From Micromonospora sp. NBC_01813 (GTDB lineage: Bacteria > Actinomycetota > Actinomycetes > Mycobacteriales > Micromonosporaceae): a stretch of 64,000 nucleotides of DNA. Below, in pieces: positions 27,185-35,094 of this stretch. A model generated the notes under the pieces. That model saw only the letters and a program-made list of their open reading frames with translations, made no database searches and was not told where the DNA came from. Within the stretch, counting starts at the first letter, position 1. The number at the start of each line of letters is the position of its first letter. Where the stretch lies: NCBI RefSeq assembly GCF_035917335.1, contig NZ_CP109067.1, forward strand, positions 2,975,001 through 3,039,000, read 5' to 3'. The position numbers and the translations under genes were made by a program.

Positions 27185-27718
27185 CTAGCGCACCCAGCCA
27201 GTGAAGCCCTGCTTGGTCCGTTTCCCGCCGCCGCGTGGATCGGGGCGCTCGTCGCGACCGGGCCGCTGCAGGCCGGCGGCGGCCGCCCGGACCAGCCAGG
27301 CGTTGACCGAGCGCCCTTCCTTGGCGGCGGCCTCCTCGATCGCGGCTTTGAGCTGCTCGGGCAGGCGTACGTTGATCCGGGCGGCCGGGCCGTCCTCGGC
27401 GACGGGCGGTTCGGTGTCCGGCATGCCACCGACCTGTGTCGAGCTCTCCTCGGTGGTGCGGCCGTCCGGCTCGGGCGCTGGCACGGTCACGACGAAGCTG
27501 GGGTCGCGGCCGCGTAGCCGCAGCTCCACCGAGCCCGGAGCCAGGTCCCGGGTGATCTCGTCGGCGGCGGCTGACAGCGCCTCCAGCAGCGTCAGCCGGA
27601 TCGCCGACTCCAGCGAGCCGGCCAGCCGCTCGACCAACGCACGCGACTCCTCGCCGCCGGCTTCGGCGAGGGTGGCGAACTCACGTCCAAGGTTGTTCAC
27701 GTACGAGGTCAAATCCAT
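27185..27718 (-). CDS. Ribbon-helix-helix (HicB/Arc-like) protein
   Basis: 177 residues. The N-terminal half is helical (LTSYVNNLGREFATLAEAGG onward), the middle is acidic and Pro-rich, and ARINVRLPEQLKAAIEEAAA then EGRSVNAWLVRAAAAGL is a ribbon-helix-helix DNA-binding domain. A basic Gly/Arg tail ends the protein. It is 83 bp upstream of the DUF4097 gene in the same direction and is probably its regulator. No HicA toxin is adjacent, so a toxin-antitoxin role is not supported. Confidence 0.82.
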   Translation of the reverse strand: MDLTSYVNNLGREFATLAEAGGEESRALVERLAGSLESAIRLTLLEALSAAADEITRDLAPGSVELRLRGRDPSFVVTVPAPEPDGRTTEESSTQVGGMPDTEPPVAEDGPAARINVRLPEQLKAAIEEAAAKEGRSVNAWLVRAAAAGLQRPGRDERPDPRGGGKRTKQGFTGWVR

Positions 27719-27842
27719 GGCACCAGTTTGGCACACTGATGGCACACAGACAAGCCGTCTTGGCTCAGATTGATGCCAGCCATGGCACCAGCTGTCCGCA
27801 GAGCCATCGCGTACACCCTGAACCTGACAACGTGACCGCGCG

Positions 27843-27998
27843 AGCCGCTCGGACGAGGTGTCCGCGGAGTTCACCGAGGCCGAGCACGCGTTCGCGCTGC
27901 TGGACGGGGTGGTCACCGAGTGGCCGTGGCAGATGCTCGGCGACCCGGTCGAGAAGTTCACCCTCTCCCGAGACTGGGTCGCCGAGAACAGCAACTGA
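27843..27998 (+). pseudogene. C-terminal remnant of an unidentified gene
   Basis: An open stretch with strongly GC-ending codons encodes SRSDEVSAEFTEAEHAFALL then DGVVTEWPWQMLGDPVEKFTLSRDWVAENSN (partly shown) and a TGA. It has no start codon with a ribosome site; a stop lies six codons upstream of the coding-like part. Codon use says it was once translated. I do not recognise the parent. The remaining 27719-27842 and 27999-28120 hold nothing recognisable. Confidence 0.45.
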
Positions 27999-28120
27999 GG
28001 CACGCCTTCCCCCCGGCGCCGACCCGGCTCTATTCCGTGCGCCGAAGCATCGAGGTGAGGCCCATCCACCTCACCACGGCGTTTTGACGTGGACAGGCCT
28101 CAACTCGACGTGCCTCGTCG

Positions 28121-28669
28121 TCATGGCAGGCAGGCGAGGAAATCTTGGTACGCCTGGTCCGGCTCACCATCATGGGTCTGCACCACCTGCGTGGCGGGAC
28201 GGGCCGCCACCACGGACAGCAGCCGATCGTAGAGCGCCGCCAACTCGCCCACCCCGCCCTGGCGTTCCAGCATCTCGGCGGCGTGCCGATGCGCCGGAGT
28301 CTCACCGCGCGCCGTCCGCTCGACGAATCGGCGGATGGCATTCTCCTTTGTGTCGAGCAGCAGCACCTCGTGGAATATCGCAGCGGTATCGTGCGCCACC
28401 TGCTCGACCTGATCGATGAAGACCGGCTGGGCGACGAGTTGCGGAATCACGACGTCGTGACCGCTGGACAGGTGCGTACGCGCCGCAGCAAGGGCGATCG
28501 ACCGGGCCAACAGTCCCGCCGGCTGAGGTTGCTCCGCCCACCCGCCGAGCAGGTCACGAATCCGGTCGATGTCGAGGTCGAGCGCCAGCGGATGATCCTC
28601 GACGTACCGACGGGCGAGGGTGGACTTACCGCAGGCCGGTGGACCGTTCAGCAGGATCAACCGAGGCAC
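28121..28669 (-). CDS. P-loop kinase-like ATPase (AAA_33 / zeta-toxin-like)
   Basis: 182 residues. ILLNGPPACGKSTLARRYV is a Walker A motif at the N-terminus, LDLDIDRIRDLLGGW the following acidic strand and helix, and a C-terminal ERTARGETPAHRHAAEML lid. This is the small nucleoside/antibiotic kinase-like AAA_33 group. Substrate unknown; no antitoxin gene is adjacent. It is flanked on both sides by gene remnants, so the area has been rearranged. Confidence 0.85.
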   Translation of the reverse strand: MPRLILLNGPPACGKSTLARRYVEDHPLALDLDIDRIRDLLGGWAEQPQPAGLLARSIALAAARTHLSSGHDVVIPQLVAQPVFIDQVEQVAHDTAAIFHEVLLLDTKENAIRRFVERTARGETPAHRHAAEMLERQGGVGELAALYDRLLSVVAARPATQVVQTHDGEPDQAYQDFLACLP

Positions 28670-28685
28670 CCGACGAGGGTAGCGG

Positions 28686-28838
28686 GTGCGCGAACTCGTC
28701 GGGCTGGATCCTCCTCCCGGGGTGCTCGCCTATGACGGCGGCGAGGTCGTCGGCTGGGCGGCGGTGTACCCGCGAGCCGACACGAGCTTCGCCGGGAACA
28801 GGCGGATCCCGCACCTCGACGATCTCGATGTCCCATCG
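28686..28838 (+). pseudogene. GNAT acetyltransferase fragment
   Basis: About 50 residues read VRELVGLDPPPGVLAYDGGE then VVGWAAVYPRADTSFAGNRR and IPHLDDLDV. PPPG-LAYDG--VGW-AV-PR followed by R-IPH-DDLDVW is the central part of a common actinobacterial GNAT family. Similarity ends abruptly at DLDV, where the acetyl-CoA-binding half should begin, and the N-terminal strands are also missing. It stays in frame with the downstream hydrolase but is separate from it. 28839-29000 shows only the probable promoter area. Confidence 0.6.
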
Positions 28839-29018
28839 ACAACGTGGCGAGAGGGTGGATCTCACGATGGCCTACGGACGAATCTCGGGTGGAGCGGGTG
28901 TCTCGATGAGCTGATTACCAGTGAGCCACTCCGCGACCTGAAATCTGCCATTTGGCAGATGGCTAGTGGCCTTGGAAGATGCGAGGGTAGAGGTGATCAA
29001 TCTGTCGAGGAGGAATGC

Positions 29019-31538
29019 ATGCGGAGAAGACTGTCATTGACGATTATCCTCGGACTTGTTGCGGCTACGGTGTGGGTCCCGGCGCCGGCCAGCTCCGCCG
29101 GCTCGCTGATCTGGGGTGGCTGTCCGTTCGATGTGGGTTCTTCGGCGGCGCAGTGTACGACCGTCTCCGTACCGGAGCACTATCGTGATCCGGGCGGTGC
29201 GCAGTTGGAGATCCATGTATCCCGCGTTCGTAGTGCTCGACCGGATCTGCGGCGTGGCACGCTGGTCATGAATCAGGGCGGGCCCGGGTCGCACCTTGAC
29301 GATGTTGCCAGCTTCCACGAGTTGGTGCCGAGGAGCGTTCTTGAGGCGTACGACATAGTCAGTTTCGATCAGCGAGGCTTTGGACGCAGTGCGCCGATCC
29401 GGTGCGGCCTGGCACCCGACCAGCAGTTCACGTTTCCATGGCCGTTGCCCGATGGCGAACCCGCAGTTCGTGAACGCGCGGCGGGCATCGCACGGCAATG
29501 CGCGCAGCACGCCGGTGCGAGCCTGTCCTTCGTGGGTACGGCCAATGTGGCACGCGACCTGGACCGGATCCGCCAGGCACTCGGCGAGGAGCGGATCACC
29601 TATCTCGGCGTCTCCTACGGCACCTACCTGGGCATCGCCTACGACTCGATGTTTCCGCAGCGGGTGGATCAGATGCTGTTGGAAAGCAACGTGAACCCGG
29701 CCGCCGCGTGGCGGAATACCTTCCGTGAGTCGATGACCGAGGGTGTCGAGCAGCGGTTCGGTGACTTCGCCGAATTCGTCGCCACGCGTCACAGCGAATA
29801 CGGCTTGGGGACCACCAAAGCAGAGGTACGGCGGTCGTTTCTCGATCTGGTGCGCCAGCTGGACGCCGAGCCGTTGTCCACGCCGGCCGGCGCCGTGACC
29901 GGTGCGCACCTGCGGATCGGTTTGCTCGCCCCGTTGTACACAGACGCCGCGTTCCCGCTCGGCGCGCAGCTACTAACTGCCGCGCGTGACGGTGACGCAA
30001 CGGTCGCCGGGGCGGCGGGAACCGAGCTGCAGCTGTGGTACGACGACGACAACACCGCATCCGCACAGATGGCGGTCTTCTGCGCTGACGGTACTTGGCC
30101 GCAAGACCCGGCGGTCTACGAGGCGCAGGCCCGTGTGGACGCGGCGCGTTACCCACTGACGGGCGGGGCAGGGGCGGCGATCTGGCCGTGCGCCTTCTGG
30201 CCAAGCGACCCGATCGACCCACCGATCCGCGCCACCGGCCAGGGCCGGCCGAACATCTTGCTGATCAACAACCTGCGGGATCCGGCCACCACCTATGACG
30301 CCGCCACCGCGCTGCGCCGCCAGCTGGGCGAACGAGCCCGGCTTGTCGGCGTGGACCGGGGCGGCCACGGGGCCTACCTGGGCACCCCGAACGCCTGCGC
30401 CCAACGGGTCGGTACCGACTTCCTGGTACACGGTGCCCGCCCGGGGCGGGACTTCCTGTGCCCGGCCGAGCACGCCGAACTGCGCGGCGCGCTGGAGCAT
30501 CTCACCACCGTCCAGCATGTGCCGGGCGCGCTCGCCGAGATCCGGGACGACACCGGCACCACCGAGCTGTCCAGCGGGGTCGCCGATGTGCGCAGCGGCC
30601 GTCCCCCCGTCAGCTCGGACCGAGTGCGGATCTTCAGCAACACCAAGACGTTCGTCGCCACCGTCGTACTACAGCTCAGTGCCGAGGGCCGGTTGGCGCT
30701 GGACGCTCCGGTGGAGCGCTATCTGCCCGGGCTGATCCGGGGCAATGGCAATGACGGGCGCGAGATCAGTGTCCGCCAACTGCTGTCGCACACCAGCGGG
30801 TTGCCGGACTACGACTCGCCGGTGCACGCGCCGAACGGTGGCTACTACCGGCACCGGTACGACCACCACACGCCGGAGGAACTTGTGCGGTCAGGAATCT
30901 CGAAGCCTCGGCTGGGCGTCCCGGGCAGCGAGTTCCACTATTCGACGACCAACTACGTGCTGGCCGGAATGATCATCGAAGAGGTGACCGGCCGATCGTA
31001 CGGCGACGAGGTGACCGAGCGCATCCTGCGCCCGCTCGGACTGCGCGACACCGTGCTGCCCGGTGACCACGTCAGAATCCCGGGCCGGCACGCCCGCGGC
31101 TACGCCCACCTGGACGGCAACAAGCAGTTGGCCGGCACCGGCCGACGCATCGACGTGACCCAGCTGAACCCGTCGCTGCTGTGGGCAGGCGGAGAGATGG
31201 TGTCCACAGTGTCAGACCTGAACACATTCTTCGCTGCCCTGCTGGCCGGGCGGCTACTGCCGGCGCCTCAACTCGCCCAGATGAAGCAGACGGTACCGGC
31301 CAATGTTCTCCCGGGTGCGAGCTACGGGCTAGGCCTGATCCGGATGTCGCTGTCCTGCGGCGGCCAGTACTGGACGCATGGCGGCAGCGGACTGGGCTTC
31401 CAGACTCGGCATGGCACCACGCTCGACGGACGTCAGGTCGGCATCGTCATCACCACCTCACCGTCCACGACCGAACAGTCGGCGGCTCTGCTGGATGCCG
31501 TGGACACCGCGCTCTGCGCGGCGACGCCAGCCCGGTAG
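29019..31538 (+). CDS. Secreted fusion of TAP-like alpha/beta hydrolase and R61-type DD-peptidase/beta-lactamase
   Basis: 839 residues from the ATG with GAGGAGGA upstream. Residues 1-27 are a signal peptide. About 35-495 is a tripeptidyl-aminopeptidase-like alpha/beta hydrolase with Ser199 in YLGVSYGTYLG, Asp421 in NNLRDPATTY and His450 in RGGHGAYLG. About 500-839 is a serine beta-lactamase fold close to Streptomyces R61 DD-carboxypeptidase: SNTK at 540-543, LLSHTSGLPDY, and HGG at 787. The YSN motif reads YST (641-643), an unusual change. The second half has no signal of its own. The hydrolase could trim peptides while the second domain binds or cuts D-Ala-D-Ala. Downstream kinase and regulator genes follow closely. 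Confidence 0.88.
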   Translation: MRRRLSLTIILGLVAATVWVPAPASSAGSLIWGGCPFDVGSSAAQCTTVSVPEHYRDPGGAQLEIHVSRVRSARPDLRRGTLVMNQGGPGSHLDDVASFHELVPRSVLEAYDIVSFDQRGFGRSAPIRCGLAPDQQFTFPWPLPDGEPAVRERAAGIARQCAQHAGASLSFVGTANVARDLDRIRQALGEERITYLGVSYGTYLGIAYDSMFPQRVDQMLLESNVNPAAAWRNTFRESMTEGVEQRFGDFAEFVATRHSEYGLGTTKAEVRRSFLDLVRQLDAEPLSTPAGAVTGAHLRIGLLAPLYTDAAFPLGAQLLTAARDGDATVAGAAGTELQLWYDDDNTASAQMAVFCADGTWPQDPAVYEAQARVDAARYPLTGGAGAAIWPCAFWPSDPIDPPIRATGQGRPNILLINNLRDPATTYDAATALRRQLGERARLVGVDRGGHGAYLGTPNACAQRVGTDFLVHGARPGRDFLCPAEHAELRGALEHLTTVQHVPGALAEIRDDTGTTELSSGVADVRSGRPPVSSDRVRIFSNTKTFVATVVLQLSAEGRLALDAPVERYLPGLIRGNGNDGREISVRQLLSHTSGLPDYDSPVHAPNGGYYRHRYDHHTPEELVRSGISKPRLGVPGSEFHYSTTNYVLAGMIIEEVTGRSYGDEVTERILRPLGLRDTVLPGDHVRIPGRHARGYAHLDGNKQLAGTGRRIDVTQLNPSLLWAGGEMVSTVSDLNTFFAALLAGRLLPAPQLAQMKQTVPANVLPGASYGLGLIRMSLSCGGQYWTHGGSGLGFQTRHGTTLDGRQVGIVITTSPSTTEQSAALLDAVDTALCAATPAR

Positions 31539-31554
31539 CGGGGATACTCCGGCT

Positions 31555-32625
31555 GTGTATCCACTGCCCGCAGCAGCCGCGGTCGTCGCGCTCGCCGCCG
31601 CCGTCGCCGGTGCGCTCTGGTGGCCGCGCCGAATCTTGCCGGTGGGGGCGGGCGCGGCCACGGCCGCCGTGGTGTCGCTCGTGGCCACCGTGGTGTACAC
31701 CGGCCCGGGGGACAACACGGTGGCCCAGTGGCTCCTGGTGGAGACCGGAGCCGAACTGTGGTTGTTGACCCAGGTTGTTCGCCGCGTGCCTGCCCGGACC
31801 GCCGCGCTGGTCGCCGCGCTGGTCGTCGTGGCGATCGCGATGTCACCGCTACGGGTCGGGTTGTGGCTCACCCCGCCCGCGGCAGCGCTGGAACTCGTGG
31901 TGGTCTGCACCTGCTTCACGCTGCTCGCCGCCATCGCCACTGGTGTCGGGATCTACCTGCGCCGGCTGGACCAGGAACGAGAGCGCTCGGTCGCCGAGGC
32001 CCGGCGCACGCAACGGGTCCAACTGGCCCGGGATCTGCACGACTGGCTCGCCCACGAGATGACCGGAATCGTGCTGGCCGCCCAGGCCGGACAGCTCACC
32101 GCGACCGAGCCGAAGGAGGCGGCACGGATGTTCGACGAGATCGAAGCCGCCGGGACCCGGGGCTTGGACGCCATGGACCGGGCACTACGCCTGCTGCGGG
32201 ACGCGGTCGACGACCCGGACGGCGCTGCCGAGAGACCGCTCACCCATGCCGACGTCGCCGAGGTGGTACGCCGATTCAACGCCAGTATCTCCGCCCGGGT
32301 GGACCTCGACCTCGCCACGAACCTCGACGAGCAGCGTCCGGAGGTGGTGGCCACGGTGCACCGGACGGTGGTCGAGTCGCTCACCAATGTGCGACGCCAC
32401 GCGCCGACCGCGACACTGGTGCGGGTAGCGGTGACGAGAACCGCCGCAACGGTGACGGTCACGGTGACCAACCAGGGCGGCCGGCCGCCGCGCCGTCGTC
32501 GTCGTCGGCGAGGTGGCACCGGCCTGGCGAACCTGACGAAGTCCGTGGAAGCGGTCGACGGCACATTCTGGGCCGGTCCAGACGCCGTGGCTGGGTGGAC
32601 GGTGCGAATAGAGGTACCGACGTGA
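31555..32625 (+). CDS. Sensor histidine kinase, NarL/DesK type
   Basis: 356 residues from a GTG 16 bp after the fusion hydrolase gene. About four to five membrane helices fill residues 5-135. LARDLHDWLAHEMTGIVLAA is the HisKA_3 box with His162. The HATPase domain has ESLTNVRRHAP as N box and GTGLANL as G2; the G1 box reads TNQGG rather than DNG, and a run of seven to eight Arg follows it. It is coupled by GTGA overlap to its response regulator. The ligand may relate to cell-wall peptides, inferred from the adjacent hydrolase. Confidence 0.9.
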   Translation: MYPLPAAAAVVALAAAVAGALWWPRRILPVGAGAATAAVVSLVATVVYTGPGDNTVAQWLLVETGAELWLLTQVVRRVPARTAALVAALVVVAIAMSPLRVGLWLTPPAAALELVVVCTCFTLLAAIATGVGIYLRRLDQERERSVAEARRTQRVQLARDLHDWLAHEMTGIVLAAQAGQLTATEPKEAARMFDEIEAAGTRGLDAMDRALRLLRDAVDDPDGAAERPLTHADVAEVVRRFNASISARVDLDLATNLDEQRPEVVATVHRTVVESLTNVRRHAPTATLVRVAVTRTAATVTVTVTNQGGRPPRRRRRRRGGTGLANLTKSVEAVDGTFWAGPDAVAGWTVRIEVPT

Positions 32626-33260
32626 TCCGAGTGCTGATCGCCGACGACCAGGTGATGGTGCGGCAGAACCTGCGGCGCATCCTGGAGTCCCAACCTGACC
32701 TCCGCGTGGTCGGCGAGGCCGCAGACGGCGTCGCCACGGTGGAACGCGCCCGGATGCTGCGACCGGACGTGGTGCTCGCGGACGTACGAATGCCCCGCCG
32801 CGACGGACTCGAGGTCACCAAGACGCTTGCCGGCCCCCACGTGTCCGATCCGATGCGCGTCGTCGTGATCACCACCTTCGAGCTGGACGAGTACGTCCAC
32901 ACCGCCCTGCGCAACGGCGCATGCGGCTTCCTGCTCAAACGCTCGGGCCCAGCGCTGCTCATCGAGGGGGTACGGGCTGCGGCGGCCGGCGACATGCTCA
33001 TCAGCCCACAACTGACCGTGCGGCTGTTGCGCCACCTCACCGATGCCAACCGGCCAGCCAAGGCAGCCAAGCTCACCGACCGAGAACTGGAGGTGGTACG
33101 GCTGATCGCCCGAGCCCGAACAAACATAGAAATCGCCACCGAGCTGTTCATCTCTCCAGGCACGGTGAAAACCCACATCGCGAGCATCCAACGCAAGGCT
33201 GGTGCCCGTAACCGGGTGGCCATTGCCGCCTGGGCATGGGAAACGGGGAATGCCGAATAG
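32622..33260 (+). CDS. LuxR/NarL-family response regulator
   Basis: 212 residues from a GTG overlapping the kinase stop. Receiver domain: VLIADDQVMVRQNLRRIL, phospho-Asp in VVLADVRMPRRDG, Thr in VVITTFELDEY and Lys in GFLLKRSGP. C-terminal LuxR helix-turn-helix: LTDRELEVVRLIARARTNIE then ELFISPGTVKTHIASIQRK. It is the output of the kinase at 31555 and probably controls the same operon. Confidence 0.94.
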   Translation: MIRVLIADDQVMVRQNLRRILESQPDLRVVGEAADGVATVERARMLRPDVVLADVRMPRRDGLEVTKTLAGPHVSDPMRVVVITTFELDEYVHTALRNGACGFLLKRSGPALLIEGVRAAAAGDMLISPQLTVRLLRHLTDANRPAKAAKLTDRELEVVRLIARARTNIEIATELFISPGTVKTHIASIQRKAGARNRVAIAAWAWETGNAE

Positions 33261-33273
33261 CCACGGCTATTCG
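33254..33273. terminator. Hairpin between convergent response regulator and GNAT genes
   Basis: CGAATAGCC and GGCTATTCG pair perfectly (nine bases) around an AC, spanning the stop of the response regulator and ending five bases before the GNAT stop. It is AT-richer than its surroundings and placed as a bidirectional terminator. No T tract. Confidence 0.55.
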
Positions 33274-33278
33274 CCAGG

Positions 33279-33776
33279 TCACAGGTCGCGGTGCATGGCG
33301 ACCCGTGGCCAGCGGTCGAGGCCGTGGTCGGCCTCCCTGGCGCGGACTGCCCGCAGGCCAAGGGGCAGTGCTTCGTCGGCGAGGGCACGGAAGCCGCACC
33401 GCTCGTAGTACGGCGCGTTCCAGGGCACCTCGGCGAAGGTGGTCAGGGTCAGCGCCGGCACACCGCGTGCCGACGCGACCCCGGCAAGGTGCTCGATGAG
33501 CCGCCGGCCGATGCCCTGACCGGCGGAGCCGGGGTGCACCGACACCTGCTCGATGTGCAGGTTGCCGTCGACGACGTCGGCGAGCAGGTAGCCGACCGGC
33601 GCATCAGCGGACCGAGCGGAGCCAGCCGGCCGATCGGCGGCGACCCAGGCCCGGCCGGCGGCCTGGTAGTCGGCGAGTACGTCGAGCGGCAACGGCTCGT
33701 CGTTGGCGATCTCGGGCATCCCGACATTATCGAAGGCCAGACCGGCGGCACGCTCGACGTCACGCAGCACGGACAA
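33279..33776 (-). CDS. GNAT-family N-acetyltransferase
   Basis: 165 residues from a TTG. EQVSVHPGSAGQGIGRRLIE is the acetyl-CoA-binding motif A, and PWNAPYYERCGFRAL motif B. The in-frame codons upstream of the TTG still read like the family (VHIRFVRVDE), yet no ATG, GTG or TTG is found there before the DUF397 gene. The true start may be an unusual codon or the original start may be lost (a GTC precedes HIRFV). Substrate unknown. Confidence 0.82.
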   Translation of the reverse strand: MSVLRDVERAAGLAFDNVGMPEIANDEPLPLDVLADYQAAGRAWVAADRPAGSARSADAPVGYLLADVVDGNLHIEQVSVHPGSAGQGIGRRLIEHLAGVASARGVPALTLTTFAEVPWNAPYYERCGFRALADEALPLGLRAVRAREADHGLDRWPRVAMHRDL

Positions 33777-33846
33777 CTCATCGACCCGGACGAATCGGAT
33801 GTGGACCGGGGCGACCTCGACTGCGGCTGGGCGATCCAGTGGCGGG

Positions 33847-34053
33847 TCAGCTCTCGAAAGTGACGGTGAAGGCGGTGTCGAGGGTGGTGACGAAGGCGGA
33901 CCAGGCCGACGGGTCGAAGGCCAGGGTGCCGCCGGTGCGGTCCTTGGAGTCGCGGACCAGCACCCGGCCGGGCAGGTTGTCGGCGACCTCGACGCAGTTG
34001 CCGCCGGAGGCGTTCGAGCGGCGGGAGGTGCGCCACATCGGCTCAGCGTTCAT
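33847..34053 (-). CDS. DUF397 protein (BldB/SCO4542-like small acidic protein)
   Basis: 68 residues. RRSNASGGNCVEVADNLPGR then VLVRDSKDRTGGTLAFDPSAW is the DUF397 signature. DUF397 proteins are encoded next to XRE-DUF5753 (WhiJ-like) regulators in filamentous actinobacteria and are thought to modulate them, with links to development. The ATG overlaps the stop of the regulator upstream (ATGA). Paralogue of the 57708 gene. Confidence 0.93.
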   Translation of the reverse strand: MNAEPMWRTSRRSNASGGNCVEVADNLPGRVLVRDSKDRTGGTLAFDPSAWSAFVTTLDTAFTVTFES

Positions 34054-34853
34054 AGCTCCCTCAGCATCTGCCGGATCAGGTCCCGGGACTGGGCCGCGTT
34101 CAGGGCGAGCGCGTTGATAGTGTGCCACGCCCGATCGAGCGCGGTCACCCGCGCGGGCTCGGTGACGAGCCGGCCCTCGAAAATATCCTCCATATATCCA
34201 GCGAGTGCACCGTTGTCGAGCGAGGCGAGCACGAACGACACCGATCGACCGATGTGCATGCCGACCCCGTCCGGCACCACGTGCACGAAGGTCCGGTCGC
34301 GCTCCGACTCTGCCAGCAGCCGCTCCAGCTGCGCCTTGGCCATCGCCGGGTGCGCCGAACGCAACGCGGCGGCATCCATCATGAACACGCAGATCGCCGG
34401 ATCCTCGCGGCCGAGCACGACGGACTGACGCTCCATCCGGACGGCGAGCTGCTCGTCGACCTCGCGCGGGCTGCGCAGGCCGCTGTCCAGCACCGACCGG
34501 GCGTACTCCTCGGTCTGCAGCAGGCCCGGGATGAGAGACGCTTCGTAGTACCGCAGGGTGGTGGCGGACTCCTCCAGCTGGGCCCACGGGCGGAACCAGA
34601 CCGCCTGGGCCAGCCGACGCCGCTCCCGCTCCAGCTCACGGGCCTCGGCTGCCTTGGCCGCCGCCTTGCGGACGCGCTGATCCGAGCCGAAGAACTCGTC
34701 CAGCCGCGCTGCGGTGTCCGGTTGCGGGATCAGCCGACCCTGCTCGAAGGCGGCGATCAGCGAGCCGGAGACCACGATCGCCTCACCGACCTGATCCTGG
34801 GTGACGGAACGCTTGTTGCGCAACTCTCGGAGGAGCTCAGGAAGTGTATTCAC
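34050..34853 (-). CDS. XRE-family regulator with DUF5753 domain (WhiJ-like), copy 1
   Basis: 267 residues from a GTG with GAAAGG eight bases upstream. The helix-turn-helix is LRELRNKRSVTQDQVGEAIV then SGSLIAAFEQGRLIPQPDTA. DUF5753 follows (about 90-265): YEASLIPGLLQTEEYARSVL, VRMERQSVVL and LVTEPARVTALDRAWHTINA. WhiJ-type proteins are DNA-binding repressors relieved through their DUF397 partner. It is divergent from the short ORF and the ~100-residue gene at 34996-35398. Paralogue of 56942-57751. Confidence 0.93.
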   Translation of the reverse strand: MNTLPELLRELRNKRSVTQDQVGEAIVVSGSLIAAFEQGRLIPQPDTAARLDEFFGSDQRVRKAAAKAAEARELERERRRLAQAVWFRPWAQLEESATTLRYYEASLIPGLLQTEEYARSVLDSGLRSPREVDEQLAVRMERQSVVLGREDPAICVFMMDAAALRSAHPAMAKAQLERLLAESERDRTFVHVVPDGVGMHIGRSVSFVLASLDNGALAGYMEDIFEGRLVTEPARVTALDRAWHTINALALNAAQSRDLIRQMLREL

Positions 34854-34856
34854 GGT

Positions 34857-34873
34857 GTATACCTTTCGGATAC
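34857..34873. promoter_or_regulatory. Imperfect palindrome over the ribosome site of XRE copy 1
   Basis: GTATACCTTTCGGATAC has arms GTATNC and GNATAC around five bases. On the minus strand it covers the GAAAGG ribosome site of the XRE gene. The position fits an autoregulatory operator, but binding is unproven. Confidence 0.45.
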
Positions 34874-34932
34874 AGGTCGCGGACTGGCGGATAGGGATAA
34901 ATTGCCGCTGGCCTATCTTCCGTTGCGGGAAG

Positions 34933-34951
34933 GAAGAAGTCCAGGGTGGAG
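34933..34951 (+). promoter_or_regulatory. 19-bp element shared with the second XRE cassette
   Basis: GAAGAAGTCCAGGGTGGAG occurs here and, identical on the minus strand, at 56850-56868. In both places it lies in the divergent region of an XRE-DUF397 cassette, 79 and 73 bp from the XRE start. TTTGYYG follows 9-10 bp downstream of both. Possible shared operator, promoter part or leader. Confidence 0.6.
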
Positions 34952-34995
34952 TGGTGACAATTTGTTGCGAGACACTCCATGAGGGAGGTCAACGG

Positions 34996-35094
34996 ATGCC
35001 AAGGAACGACGGGATCGGCGGTGTGCTGCAACTACACGGCCTGCAACCACCGGAGATGGTGCCGGAAAGGAAGATCGACGATGAGCAACAGTGA
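34996..35094 (+). CDS. Short ORF coupled to the ~100-residue cassette protein, copy 1
   Basis: 32 residues, MPRNDGIGGVLQLHGLQPPE then MVPERKIDDEQQ, with GGGAGG seven bases before the ATG. Its stop lies 14 bases inside the next gene, so it could couple translation of 35081-35398. The same arrangement recurs at 56661-56771 with an unrelated-looking peptide. No known family. It may be a real microprotein or only a translated leader. Confidence 0.5.
   Translation: MPRNDGIGGVLQLHGLQPPEMVPERKIDDEQQ

Noticed and set aside
27185-27718. HicA/HicB toxin-antitoxin system
   Set aside because: The RHH domain fits HicB-like proteins, but no HicA-like gene lies beside it.
28121-28669. Zeta toxin
   Set aside because: Shares the P-loop but is shorter and has no epsilon antitoxin; a small kinase is equally likely.
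34837-34980. Minus-strand frame encoding MECLATNCHH and STLDFF before XRE copy 1
   Set aside because: It overlaps the XRE start, has no ribosome site, and the shared STLDFF is fully explained by the conserved 19-bp DNA element.
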